Source: CBDDBH01 sp965225625 (lineage in GTDB: Bacteria; Pseudomonadota; Gammaproteobacteria; JADZEE01). Taken from it: a stretch of DNA of 64,000 nucleotides. The notes beneath the pieces were generated by a model. That model saw nothing but the letters and a program-made list of their open reading frames with translations, was not told where the DNA came from and did not search any database. Position numbers and translations under genes: made by a program. Below, piece by piece: positions 27,995 through 36,964 of this stretch (positions are counted from its first letter, which is position 1; the number at the start of each line of letters is the position of its first letter). Location of the stretch: NCBI GenBank assembly GCA_965225625.1, contig CBDDBH010000022.1, positions 62,001 to 126,000 on the forward strand. Reading direction: 5' to 3'.

Positions 27995-29433
27995 TGAATA
28001 GCGATAGTGATTTGACCGTCGTGCTGACGGTCTTTATCGCCTACCTGGTCGCGCTGTTCGGCTTTGCAATCTGGGCGCGGACCGAATCGCGCAGCGTGGA
28101 AGGCTATTTCATTGCCGGAAAACGGCTGCCGTACTGGGTGGCTGCCTTCAGCACGAACGCAACGGGCGAGAGCGGCTGGCTGTTGCTGGGACTCACCGGC
28201 ATGGCTTACGTAGTCGGTGTTCACGCCTTGTGGGTGGTGTTGGGTGAGGTTGTCGGTATTGCGCTGAGCTGGACTTATGTTGCGCGTCGGCTCAAGCGCG
28301 CCACCGATCAATACGATTCGATTACCATTCCGGATTATCTCGAAAGCCGCTTCGACGACCAACGCCATATCCTGCGTCTCATCAGCGTCGTCATCATCCT
28401 CACCATGGTTGCAACTTATGCGACGGCGCAAATGGTGGCTGCCGGCAAAGCCTTCAGTTCGTTTCTACACATGAGCTACGGCAGTGGTGTGGTGCTCGGT
28501 GCGGTGGTCACGTTACTGTATACGACGGTCGGTGGTTTCAAGGCGGTGGCCTATACTGATTTGCTGCAGGGGATCATGATGCTGTTCGGTTTGTTGCTGA
28601 TCCCCATCGTCGGCTTCTCGCTTGCCGGTGGCTCGGACGTTTTCATCCAGTTGCATGGCGTTTCACCGGCCTTGTTGAGTCCCTGGGGTGAACATGGCGC
28701 CAGCATTGCCGGACTCGTCGCGGTGGCGAGTTTCGTCGCCATCGGTTTACCGTTTCTAGGTGTGCCGCAATTGATGGTTCGCTACATTGCGATCCGAGAC
28801 GAAACAGAAGTACGCAAGGCGCGCGCGATCTCGGTACTGTGCATGATCGGTTTTGGACTGGGTGCGGTTTTCACCGGCATCGTAGGACGGGTCCTGGTGC
28901 CGGAGCTCAACGATCCGGAAACGATACTACCGGTGCTGGCGCAACAGCTGTTTCCGCCGGTGATAACAGGCTTGCTGGTTGTCGTGGTGTTAGCGGCGAT
29001 CATGTCGACCGTGGATTCGTTGTTGATCCTTGCGGCATCGTCAGTTGTGCGCGATGTGTTGCAGAAGGTTGTACGGCCGGGGCTGAGTGAACGGCAGTTC
29101 GCTATTACTGCCCAAGCTGTCACTGTAGTCGTGGGCCTTTTCGCCATGGCTTTTGCGCTCACCGAGAATCGATTGATCTTCTGGTTCGTTTTGTTCGCCT
29201 GGTCGGGTCTGGGGGCGGCGTTCGGTCCGGTGTTGCTATGCTCGCTGTGGTGGCGAGGTACGACGCTCGCCGGCGCCATCGCCGGGATGGTTGGCGGATT
29301 CGGCACTGCGATGCTGTGGGTAGTGTTTGCGAAAGCGCACACCTATGACTTGTATGAGGCCATTCCCGGGTTTGTTGTCGGGTTAGTGCTTACTGTATCA
29401 GTGAGCGCCGCGGGCGCGTCCCGCTCAAGCTAG
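27994..29433 (+). CDS. Sodium:solute symporter (SSS family, PutP-like)
   Basis: A 479-residue transporter with about thirteen predicted helices. SSS signatures include SVEGYFIAGKRLPYWVAAFSTNATGESGW at the first half, VTLLYTTVGGFKAVAYTDLLQG in the middle, and VLAAIMSTVDSLLILAAS, the sodium-site helix with conserved Ser/Thr. It imports proline, pantothenate or another organic acid driven by sodium. It is translationally coupled to the EthD-like protein. Confidence 0.92.
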   Translation: MNSDSDLTVVLTVFIAYLVALFGFAIWARTESRSVEGYFIAGKRLPYWVAAFSTNATGESGWLLLGLTGMAYVVGVHALWVVLGEVVGIALSWTYVARRLKRATDQYDSITIPDYLESRFDDQRHILRLISVVIILTMVATYATAQMVAAGKAFSSFLHMSYGSGVVLGAVVTLLYTTVGGFKAVAYTDLLQGIMMLFGLLLIPIVGFSLAGGSDVFIQLHGVSPALLSPWGEHGASIAGLVAVASFVAIGLPFLGVPQLMVRYIAIRDETEVRKARAISVLCMIGFGLGAVFTGIVGRVLVPELNDPETILPVLAQQLFPPVITGLLVVVVLAAIMSTVDSLLILAASSVVRDVLQKVVRPGLSERQFAITAQAVTVVVGLFAMAFALTENRLIFWFVLFAWSGLGAAFGPVLLCSLWWRGTTLAGAIAGMVGGFGTAMLWVVFAKAHTYDLYEAIPGFVVGLVLTVSVSAAGASRSS

Positions 29434-29510
29434 GTAACGTTTATTACAGCCACTGAAACATAAACGGCTGACTCGCAGTCTCGTCACGATCCCCTAAGTC
29501 CGGCAGACTG

Positions 29511-30447
29511 CTAGGACATGAATTTATTCACGTCGACGGGATTGATGAGATCCGGGGTCTTCCAGCCGTCGAGGTCATTTTCGTCCATACACTGCTCGGC
29601 AAACTTGATCAGCTCTTTGTCCAGCCCGGCGCCTTGAGCAGAAAGCAAATTTTCAAGCCGGATGTTCTCGTAGTTACCCGCATAGTTGCGCTCGTAGAGT
29701 TCATGGCGTGTGCCGAATTCCGTGCCGATAGCGTCCCACAGCAGGCGCATTATTTTCACTCGCTCCTCGGCGTCCATGCCGAAAGATCCGCACAGATATT
29801 TGTCTAAATATGGTCGGATCTCAGGCGTTTTAAAGTCCACAGCATGCGAGTTCACATAAATCAGACCGCTTGCTACAACGTTCTCAATAATCTCCCGAAC
29901 CCGAGGGTAAACCACAGTTGACAGCATGCGGCTTGCATTAGCCCCAATGAGGGCGGGCTGACCATTGCCGTTTGTCGATCGACCGGCGGATTGACGATGG
30001 CATGATTGAGAAACAACACGCGCTCCTGCGCGCGTCGATACCATGCGCGTGCGTCGTCCTCATAAGGCGCATAAAACTGGGGATTCATTCCCAAGGTCCC
30101 AATGAAGGAGGCCTTGTAATCAGGGGAACGTCCCATCCAGCCGTAGGTTATTCTTGGCCACTCGACGATAGCGTCACGCCCGCGGGCTAATTCTTCTGCG
30201 GATTTTGGTACGCGGAAGAACGAATGCGTGAATCCGCCGTTGCCGGTATCGGTAGGGCAGGTGAGAGCGCTTTCTTGTCAGGCGCGTGTAAGGCGTCATA
30301 AAGTCGCGCAACCATGCGCGCCCGATTTCGAGACGCCGGGTGAACCGTAACATCTGCAACGCGCTCGCCGTAGATCCAGACTTCTCGTGGCTGGCGAATA
30401 CTCTCTAAATATTCACTTCCGGTGAATGGCAGCGTTGATTGGACGAT
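29511..30447 (-). pseudogene. Degenerate HpaB-type flavin-dependent 4-hydroxyphenylacetate 3-monooxygenase
   Basis: Three pieces of one protein lie in order but in different frames. The N-terminal piece reads SEYLESIRQPREVWIYGERV from about 30430. After a shift near 30253 comes FTHSFFRVPKSAEELARGRD and WMGRSPDYKASFIGTLG to NPPVDRQ. Then, in a third frame, VYPRVREIIENVVASGLIYV and the C-terminal FGTRHELYERNYAGNYEN to the stop at 29511. The central 200 or more residues of the family between NPPVDR and the C-terminal part are missing, and no good start codon follows the AGGAGGTG at 30452-30459. Intact relatives hydroxylate phenols using FADH2. It is clearly inactivated. Confidence 0.85.
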
Positions 30448-30508
30448 CTTGCACCTCCTGCGGTTGATGATTTCTAAGTAATTTCGTTGGGCGAAGGTTC
30501 GCCAACCG

Positions 30509-31771
30509 TTATAACGGCTTGTCGGAATCAGAGTTGTTAGCCACCAAATCGTAATTCGGATGCCAGGCTCCAGGGTTCATTTCAGTAAAAAGGCCGGTTT
30601 TTGTTCCCGCGAGTGTCTTCAGCATTTCCGTCTTGAGGTACGGGGTTTTGCACAAAAGCCCAAAACTCGCATCCCGGATCCATGCGGCCAGGTTACTGTC
30701 CGATTGAAAGAACGGTGTTAGCCAGCGACTGGCGAGTTGATAGAAAGCAATGTGCCGCTTGCGAGTGCTTGTATAGTCCCTCAGTGCGGCGTTTATAGTT
30801 TCGTGCTGTTTCAACACGGTGCTTAAAACCAGTGCGTCGGCTAATGCCAAATTCGCACCCTGACCGAGTTGCGGACTGGTGTTATGTGCTGCGTCGCCGA
30901 TGAAGACAAGCCTGTCCTCGTCCCAGCGTTTCATAACAATGTCGCCATAACGTGCGAACGTGAGCGCGTCCGTGCCTGTGAATTGCGCCATAAAGGGCAT
31001 TAGTTCCGGCCAATAGGCCAGCACACGATCCTTCCACGGTGCTAACCCCGCCTGTAACCACGTTTCATAGCCCCCCGGCGGTAGGCTCCAGAAAAACGCT
31101 GCTTTGGGCATGGCGCCTCCAGGCTCCGTACCGATCGGTAACATGCCGATCATGATGCGAGCGCCGTCATAGCGTTGTTGCAAATAGTCGGTGCCGAACG
31201 TTTGTCCAGGGTCATCGACGACGCCCCAGATAGCCGCGTAAGGATACGGCTGCTCGAGCTTAATCCGACCGAGTTTGCGCAGTCGCGAACCCATGCCGCT
31301 GGCATCGACAAGTAGATCAAACGGACCGTGTTCTTGAGCATTGCTGTCGGTGAGGAAACGCTGGCCGGCGCGCAGACTGCTGTTGATAATCTCAAACCCG
31401 GTCTTAATGGGGATGTTCAGACGCAGAACTTCTTCATGCAGAATGCTGAACAAAGCTCCCCGGTGAATGCCCAGGCCGAAGTAGCGGGGTTTTAGGTTGC
31501 GATAAGAAATATCGAAGACGACTCTGCCATTGGCGGACTTTCCAAATAGATTGTTAATCCGCGCTCCGTATTGAAGCGCTTTGTCATCAAGACCCAGTTT
31601 GCCAAGACAGTCAAGTCCAGTGGGTTGAAGCAGCAATCCTGCGCCAAGCGGCCTGGGGTGTTCAAAGCGTTCAAATATCGTAACGTCGAAGTCAGCTCTG
31701 CTTAAGAACGCGGCTGCCGCCAAGCCGGCCGTGCCGCTTCCGACGATCGCGATTTTGAGCGATTTGAGCAT
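30509..31771 (-). CDS. FAD-dependent monooxygenase (PHBH-type group A)
   Basis: A 420-residue flavoprotein hydroxylase. The dinucleotide-binding motif IVGSGTAGLAAAAFLSRADF is at residues 9-28, the middle motif is LLVDASGMGSRLR, and FIGDAAHNTSPQLGQGANLA binds FAD ribityl phosphate. It would hydroxylate an aromatic or similar substrate with NAD(P)H and oxygen. It lies 61 bases upstream of the decayed HpaB-type gene in the same direction, so the two may once have formed one aromatic pathway operon. The substrate is not deducible. Confidence 0.88.
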   Translation of the reverse strand: MLKSLKIAIVGSGTAGLAAAAFLSRADFDVTIFERFEHPRPLGAGLLLQPTGLDCLGKLGLDDKALQYGARINNLFGKSANGRVVFDISYRNLKPRYFGLGIHRGALFSILHEEVLRLNIPIKTGFEIINSSLRAGQRFLTDSNAQEHGPFDLLVDASGMGSRLRKLGRIKLEQPYPYAAIWGVVDDPGQTFGTDYLQQRYDGARIMIGMLPIGTEPGGAMPKAAFFWSLPPGGYETWLQAGLAPWKDRVLAYWPELMPFMAQFTGTDALTFARYGDIVMKRWDEDRLVFIGDAAHNTSPQLGQGANLALADALVLSTVLKQHETINAALRDYTSTRKRHIAFYQLASRWLTPFFQSDSNLAAWIRDASFGLLCKTPYLKTEMLKTLAGTKTGLFTEMNPGAWHPNYDLVANNSDSDKPL

Positions 31772-31851
31772 GATTCAGGTAACGCTAAATCACTCGCTCT
31801 AGATCTTAACGCGCATATCGCGGCGCCTTTATGCAAAATGTGGTTACGCGT

Positions 31852-32619
31852 CTAGCCGCCGCCATCGATAGAGAACGCGGCTCCGTTGACGTAGGAGGCA
31901 CGTGGGGAACTCAACCAGACCACGGCTTCCGCCACTTCCTCTCGTGTGCACACACGACCAATGGCGAGTTGCGCGCCAAAATTCCGCTTCGCCTCCTCGT
32001 TGCCGCCCATCATGCGATCCAGCATCGGTGCGTCAACCGCGCCCGGGCACACAGCGTTGACTCGTATCCCCTGGCTCGCAACCTCAAGCGCTGCCGACTT
32101 CGTCAGACCAAGAACTCCGTGTGCGGCAGCGCAATACGACGAGTGATTGGCGAAGCCGTGGAGTCCGAAGGTGCCGACCATGTTAACGATACTGCCGCTT
32201 CCCTGGCTTTGCATTTGTGCAAGCTGAGCGTGCACTCCGCGCCACACGCCGTTTAGTTTGATGTCGATCATGCGCAGCCAGTTATCCTCGGAGACAACGG
32301 CGGCCGGCTCTCCGGTTCCCTCCCAACCCGCGCAGTTAAACGCACAGTCGAGGCGGCCCCAGGCCTGGACCGTTGCGGTGACTGCGGCCGTGGCGCTATC
32401 GCTGTCGCGAACGTCGGTGACGACAGCGGCGGCGTCGGCACCGGAGTCGCGCAGTTGCTGCGCGGATTGTTCGCACGCTGCCAGATCCAGATCAGCGATC
32501 ATGACGCGCGCGCCTTCCCGCGCGAAGCAGCGCGCCGTGGCAAAGCCGATGCCGCCGGCGCCGCCGATGATGAGCACGCCTGCGTCCTCTACCAAACCGT
32601 TACCGTTTTGATTGTCCAT
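31852..32619 (-). CDS. SDR-family protein with degenerate catalytic residues
   Basis: A 255-residue Rossmann-fold protein. Cofactor binding is intact (IIGGAGGIGFATAR, ADLD, NCAG). ATG 32619 follows GAGAAACG. At the active site the usual Y-x-x-x-K is Tyr162-CAA-Ala166, so the lysine is replaced, and the strand with the catalytic serine reads VNMVGTF instead of VNxSS. The C-terminus NGAAFSIDGGG is typical of 3-oxoacyl-ACP reductase-like SDRs. Normal dehydrogenase chemistry is therefore doubtful; binding or a noncanonical reaction is possible. It is divergent from the luciferase-like gene. Confidence 0.85.
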   Translation of the reverse strand: MDNQNGNGLVEDAGVLIIGGAGGIGFATARCFAREGARVMIADLDLAACEQSAQQLRDSGADAAAVVTDVRDSDSATAAVTATVQAWGRLDCAFNCAGWEGTGEPAAVVSEDNWLRMIDIKLNGVWRGVHAQLAQMQSQGSGSIVNMVGTFGLHGFANHSSYCAAAHGVLGLTKSAALEVASQGIRVNAVCPGAVDAPMLDRMMGGNEEAKRNFGAQLAIGRVCTREEVAEAVVWLSSPRASYVNGAAFSIDGGG

Positions 32620-32809
32620 GATCGTTTCTCCGTGGTGGTCGCGCACCGCGCCTTGCGAACAAGTCTAAAGTGCTATGAATAAACCAATCAAATTACGACA
32701 GAGCGCTAGCCTAACGGTCTGCGCGAGCGGCGTCACATCTGCAGCTGCCATTGACGGCACAGGCTGGCAACGCATAATGTCTCGACCCGACACGGGAATG
32801 GAGCACACG

Positions 32810-34186
32810 ATGATAGAAATCGGCATCTTGCACAATGGCGCGTCCGACTTGCCCGGTATCACGACCGCTGAGGGCGTAGTGGTTAACGACGGATCGCTGG
32901 AGGAGGTGCACCAGAGTACTCAGCGTGTGTTGGTCAGCCAGGTGCGGCAAGGGATCCTGGCGGAACGTCTCGGCTTCGACTACTACTTCATGACCGAACA
33001 TCACTTTGAACAGGAAGGGGCCGAGTTCAGCCCCAGCCCGATGCTGGCAGAGACAGCCATTGCTGCCCAGACCAAGCGCATTCGCCTGGGCCAGATGGCC
33101 AACATCATTTCCTGGTGGCATCCCATCCGCATTGCCGAACAAGCGGCGATGCTGGACGTGATCAGCGGTGGACGGCTCGAGTTCGGTATTGGCCGAGGTA
33201 CCCAGCCGCGCGAGGCTGAGCTCTTCGGTGCTACCTACGGCTCCAGCGTCCAGGACCAGGAGCGCAATCGAGCTTATTTTCAAGAAGCCTTTGAGATCAT
33301 CATGAAGTCGTGGACGGAGCCCTCTTTCTCACATCACGGTCAGTTTTTCACATTGCCTCCCACGTATACCAAGTGGCACCACAAGTCGACGATGGCCTAT
33401 TTCGACTTGCCCAAAGCCGGCCGCAAGACAGAGGATATCCTGCAGATCGGCAAACCGGATCTGTACTCCTCGGGCCCGCCCGTCATGGCGGCGACGACAA
33501 CGTTGAAAGAGATCAGCGTCTTTCCGCAACCACTGCAGAAGCCGCATCCGCAAGTGTGGATCCCCGTGACCAGCGAACGCACTATCCGTTGGGCAGCGCG
33601 CAACAGGATGAATGTATACACCGTGCCCGAACCGATCTCGCGCCTGAAGCGCAATATCGATATTTTTTATGAAGAATCCGAGAAAAGCGGCTGGCCGGAT
33701 CGTCTCGATCGCGGTCCATGGAAATTCGGATGGGACGCCGAAAAGCACCGCGGCTTCGGCACCTGCCGCTACGTCCACGTGATACCCCCCGGCAAGGATG
33801 AGAAACAGCGCATAGATCGTTACAAGAGTTCACTTGAACAGGTGTGGGACTACCTTGCGCCGTTCGGGTTCGCGATCGTGCTGTCGGATTTAGACGAGCC
33901 AATGTATGACATGGGCATGAAGGTCACTGCCGATCTGCTCATCGACAAACGCATCGCTATCGTCGGCACCCCGGAACAGGTCACCGAGCAAATCATGCAT
34001 ATCAAGCAAAGCTGCGGCTACGATGATTTTTTTATAAACGCATGGTTCGAAGGTCCGGGGTACAGCACGCAGGAGACTGAGGAGACCATGCGACTGTTTT
34101 CCGAAGAAGTCATGCCCGAGTTGCGCAGCGCCTGCGGCGGTGGCCCATCACTACCGGAATCTAAAGCGCAGTTGGTGCCTGCATAA
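32810..34186 (+). CDS. LLM-class flavin-dependent oxidoreductase (bacterial luciferase-like)
   Basis: A 458-residue TIM-barrel flavoprotein. Family signatures include AERLGFDYYFMTEHHF, IRLGQMANIISWWHPIRIAEQAAMLD, SGGRLEFGIGRGTQPREAEL, and IVGTPEQVTEQIMHI near the C-terminus. Members use FMNH2 or F420 for oxygenation or hydride transfer. GGAG at 32799-32802 favours ATG 32810, although ATG 32798 is also in frame. It is longer than simple luciferase alpha subunits and has an insertion after KWHHKSTMAYFDLP. It is divergent from the degenerate SDR with a 190-base control region. Confidence 0.88.
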   Translation: MIEIGILHNGASDLPGITTAEGVVVNDGSLEEVHQSTQRVLVSQVRQGILAERLGFDYYFMTEHHFEQEGAEFSPSPMLAETAIAAQTKRIRLGQMANIISWWHPIRIAEQAAMLDVISGGRLEFGIGRGTQPREAELFGATYGSSVQDQERNRAYFQEAFEIIMKSWTEPSFSHHGQFFTLPPTYTKWHHKSTMAYFDLPKAGRKTEDILQIGKPDLYSSGPPVMAATTTLKEISVFPQPLQKPHPQVWIPVTSERTIRWAARNRMNVYTVPEPISRLKRNIDIFYEESEKSGWPDRLDRGPWKFGWDAEKHRGFGTCRYVHVIPPGKDEKQRIDRYKSSLEQVWDYLAPFGFAIVLSDLDEPMYDMGMKVTADLLIDKRIAIVGTPEQVTEQIMHIKQSCGYDDFFINAWFEGPGYSTQETEETMRLFSEEVMPELRSACGGGPSLPESKAQLVPA

Positions 34187-34557
34187 AGCGCATCGGCCAC
34201 TATTGGCGATGCTATCGGTGGTAAGCGGTCTGACCGTGACTGTCTGAGATCGGACAGGAGCCGATAATCTCAAATGCAAATGATGCTCGTTAAAAAAGCG
34301 TTTCCGCGGAGAGATTGAACGGCCGGACCCGGCCAACTCCGGTCGCACAGCACTATCTTACGAACGGCTGGTTTATCCGCGAAAGCAGTCATACAGCGTT
34401 GGGGGTTGCTTACTAGAGGGTCCGTATATGCTATCCAAAACCCGCTGGCAATGTATCGCCGTCGGAGTTCACATAATTGTAGAGAGCACACCTGCCGACG
34501 ATAAAGCCTTAGCGTACCGTGGGGGCTGATGCTTTTTCGCTTGTTGCGCGTTTTAAC
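34187..34557. other. Gene-free stretch, no feature recognised
   Basis: About 370 bases between the luciferase-like gene and a decarboxylase remnant. I see no credible start/RBS pair, tRNA, terminator or family match on either strand. It opens the gene-decay zone that runs to 38.2 kb. Confidence 0.5.
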
Positions 34558-34779
34558 TTACGCTGCGGATACCTTGGAGTGCTGCTGCAGCCTTTCCGGA
34601 AGTATCTGCGTTGCGAAGACGTCTTCGATCGTTTCACGTCGCCGGATGAGATCCGGTTTGCCGTCGTGCACCAGAACAGCGGCCGGTTTGGGCATGGAGT
34701 TGAAATGGATCGCCATCTGCTCGGCGTACATGCCCATGTCCAGCACGGCCCCCAGATCTCCGGGTTTCACATGCGGCAT
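34558..34779 (-). pseudogene. C-terminal remnant of a PLP-dependent diaminopimelate/ornithine decarboxylase-like gene
   Basis: The reading MPHVKPGDLGAVLDMGMYAEQ, then NSMPKPAAVLVHDGK and LIRRRETIEDV, is the C-terminal beta-barrel end of the LysA/SpeC fold-type III decarboxylases, where GDLxAxxDxGAY precedes the tail. Upstream the frame is closed by a stop within 30 bases (in DRRIKVDFD), and the 350 or so residues that carry the PLP lysine are absent. There is no RBS. It is a remnant of a deleted gene. An initiating Met exists, but an isolated tail would have no active site. Confidence 0.75.
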
Positions 34780-34887
34780 ATCGAAGTCGACCTTTATTCG
34801 CCTGTCTTACCAACTTTTGCAGTGGGTCGAGGGCTATACTTTCAGCATAAGAGAAAGTTCTTACGTAAATAGATACTGGCTCATAAG

Positions 34888-35037
34888 ATGACTAGTTTCG
34901 TTTATATCCTTATCAGCCCAAGTATGCCGGGCTTGGTAAAGATTGGCCGGATAACGAAAAGGCCATCTAAACGCGCTGCCGAGTTCAACTACCGGGGTGT
35001 CCACATGAGATTAGCGCACCGAACTGGCTTCACTTAA
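34888..35037 (+). pseudogene. Truncated GIY-YIG/T5orf172-type domain fragment
   Basis: ATG 34888 opens 49 codons with VYILISPSMPGLVKIGRITK followed by RPSKRAAEFN. This is the start of the GIY-YIG-related T5orf172 domain of phage and mobile-element proteins (strand-strand-helix with the KIG signature). The match stops after about 38 residues and the frame ends at TAA 35035, so the rest of the nuclease-like domain is missing. It is a likely remnant of a mobile element inserted in this decay zone. Confidence 0.65.
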
Positions 35038-35088
35038 GCACTTGCAACGGTCCAAGTTGATGCGGGCGCCTATAGGCACGTTCGATCC

Positions 35089-35908
35089 ATGCCGCGCATA
35101 ACCAGAACAATCCTGCGCGAACCACTGGTTCACTTCTTTCTGCTGGCCACGTTGCTGTTTGCCGCCGATTACTACTGGTGGGCTAAGCAGAAAGAAAAAA
35201 TCATCGTTGACCAGCGGACTGCCGAATTCCTGGTGAAACAACGAGAAGATATCGCGCTGCGGGAACTGTCGCCCGAGGAACGCCGCCAGGTCATCGAATC
35301 TTACGTCGAAGATGAGATCCTCTACCGGGAGGCTTACAAGCGTGGCATGGATAAGGGGGACACCCGTATGCGCCGGAACATGATCCTGAAGATGCGCGGC
35401 CTGTTAGTGGGCGAGGTCAGGGAACCGAGCGAACAGCAACTGCGCGCTTTTTTCGACGAGAACACCGACCGGTATAGGCGGCTGGCCACCATAACCGTGG
35501 AACACTTTTACTATGCCCGACCCGACCGAGGTACCCGAGGGCGTTCTTGAGCAGCTTCAAGTGGCGGTAAGCTCTGATGGTTTCGGCGAAGTGCTGCTCG
35601 GCTACGATACCATGCTCCGGGACCTGTCGAACCGGGACCTGAGCGGCATCTTCGGGCCGGACACGGCGCGGCGGATCCTGGAGCTTGGCGACAACGATTG
35701 GCACGGACCCTTCGATTTTCCCCGCGGCGTGGTGTTCGTACGCGTTGTCGACCGCCAAGCTGCGAAACCCGCCCGTTCCGACTATGTCTGGCAGTATATT
35801 GCGGACGATTGGCGCTTGGCCAAGAGCCGGCAGGCTATCGAAGCGGAAGTCGAGCGGCTCAGCGATCAATATGACGTACAGATTGACGCAGAGGGTCTGT
35901 ACCCTTGA
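35089..35908 (+). pseudogene. Frameshifted PpiC-like peptidyl-prolyl isomerase/foldase
   Basis: The first frame (35089-35550) begins MPRITRTILREPLVHFFLLATLLFAADYY, a signal anchor, then SPEERRQVIESYVEDEILYREAYKRGMDKGD and RMRRNMILKMR, the SurA/PpiD-like helical chaperone part. Near 35510 the reading must slip by one base into the frame ending at 35908, with TEVPEGVLEQL, GEVLLGYDTMLRD, and HGPFDFPRGVVFVRVVDRQ, the parvulin-like remainder. Membrane-anchored foldases of this type are commonly found beside HupE genes, as here. The product would be truncated unless the shift is a sequencing error or programmed. Confidence 0.8.
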
Positions 35909-35917
35909 GGGGTTTCG

Positions 35918-36907
35918 TTGCCATTGTTCGTGCTGGCGGCATTGACGGCAGCGCAGCCGGCCAAGGCCCATGACATCGGCGTGTCGCAAGCCGAGTTGGT
36001 CGAACATGGTGCCAGCCGATATTCACTGCGGGTGCAGGTGGCCCCGTCTTTAGCATTCATGTTCGGCCCACCGCGGTTGCCCGCTCAGTGCCAACCGGAC
36101 GGTAACCCACGAGGCATTCAGGGTATCGGCTGGCGCAGTTTCGACTTCCAATGTAACGAGCCATTGACTGCTAATGATGCACTCGTGCTGCCTTGGCAGC
36201 GCGACGGCATTATGCTGACGGCCCGCTGGCTTCACGGTTACGAGTCACGCCAACTGTTCAGCAATAAGGCGGGCGTCATCACCGTGCCGCTGGCGCAACT
36301 ACACGCCGGCTCCGGTTCCGGGTTCGACTCGGCCCGTCGTTACACCGGGCTGGGTATCGAACACATTCTGCTGGGTATCGACCACTTGCTGTTCGTGTTG
36401 GTACTGCTCATCATGGTGCAGGGGCTCTGGCCACTCGTTAAAACCATTACGGGTTTCACCGTTGCCCACAGCATTACCTTGGGTCTGGCCACGCTGGGGT
36501 TTATCAATGTGCCATCCCGGCCGGTCGAAGCCGCCATTGCGCTGAGCATCGCCTTCGTTTGCGCTGAGATCATCTATGCGTACCGGGGTAAGGCCGGATT
36601 AACCTACCGCCATCCCTGGCTGGTCGCGTTTGCTTTCGGACTGTTGCACGGGCTCGGATTCGCAGGTGCCCTTGCTAAAATTGGCGTGCCTCCCAATGAG
36701 ATACCGATGGTATTGCTGTTCTTTAATATCGGCGTCGAGATTGGTCAACTCTTATTCGTGGCAGCGGTGTTGGCCGTGATCGGTTTGCGGAACCGCCTGC
36801 GACTGGATCGATGGCGCCCGGCGCGACTTGTGACGGCTTACGTCATCGGCGTATTAGCGACTTTCTGGTTCGTGGAACGCACGGTAGCTATTTTTCACTC
36901 GAGCTGA
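35918..36907 (+). CDS. HupE/UreJ family membrane protein
   Basis: A 329-residue protein with a signal peptide (PLFVLAALTAAQPAKAHD), a periplasmic beta domain, and a C-terminal membrane domain with seven or so helices. The HupE signature GLGIEHILLGIDHLLFVLVLL, with its His/Asp metal-binding pattern, is followed by TGFTVAHSITLGLATLG and FAFGLLHGLGFAGALAKIG. Relatives are proposed nickel/cobalt or other metal permeases. TTG 35918 is the likely start, 9 bases after the stop of the foldase in the same frame; GTG 35930 is the alternative. An imperfect hairpin terminator follows. Confidence 0.85.
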   Translation: MPLFVLAALTAAQPAKAHDIGVSQAELVEHGASRYSLRVQVAPSLAFMFGPPRLPAQCQPDGNPRGIQGIGWRSFDFQCNEPLTANDALVLPWQRDGIMLTARWLHGYESRQLFSNKAGVITVPLAQLHAGSGSGFDSARRYTGLGIEHILLGIDHLLFVLVLLIMVQGLWPLVKTITGFTVAHSITLGLATLGFINVPSRPVEAAIALSIAFVCAEIIYAYRGKAGLTYRHPWLVAFAFGLLHGLGFAGALAKIGVPPNEIPMVLLFFNIGVEIGQLLFVAAVLAVIGLRNRLRLDRWRPARLVTAYVIGVLATFWFVERTVAIFHSS

Positions 36908-36954
36908 CAGCAAGTAACGACAAGTGGCGCGGTGCCCCGCCACTTTTGTTGCTG
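36908..36954. terminator. Bidirectional hairpin terminator between HupE and the ureohydrolase pseudogene
   Basis: AAGTGGCG (36922-36929) pairs with CGCCACTT (36938-36945) and is followed by TTGTT. An outer CAGCA/TGCTG pair extends the stem. It begins right after the HupE stop and lies just beyond the true stop of the convergent agmatinase-like gene. Confidence 0.7.
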
Positions 36955-36964
36955 TTCGGTCTGC

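Noticed and set aside
30174..30359. Separate small gene on the minus strand
   Set aside because: Its sequence is an out-of-frame reading through the N-terminal part of the decayed HpaB-type gene.
34519..34891. Two plus-strand frames of about 120 codons
   Set aside because: They are antisense to the decarboxylase remnant, which gives a clear family match on the minus strand.
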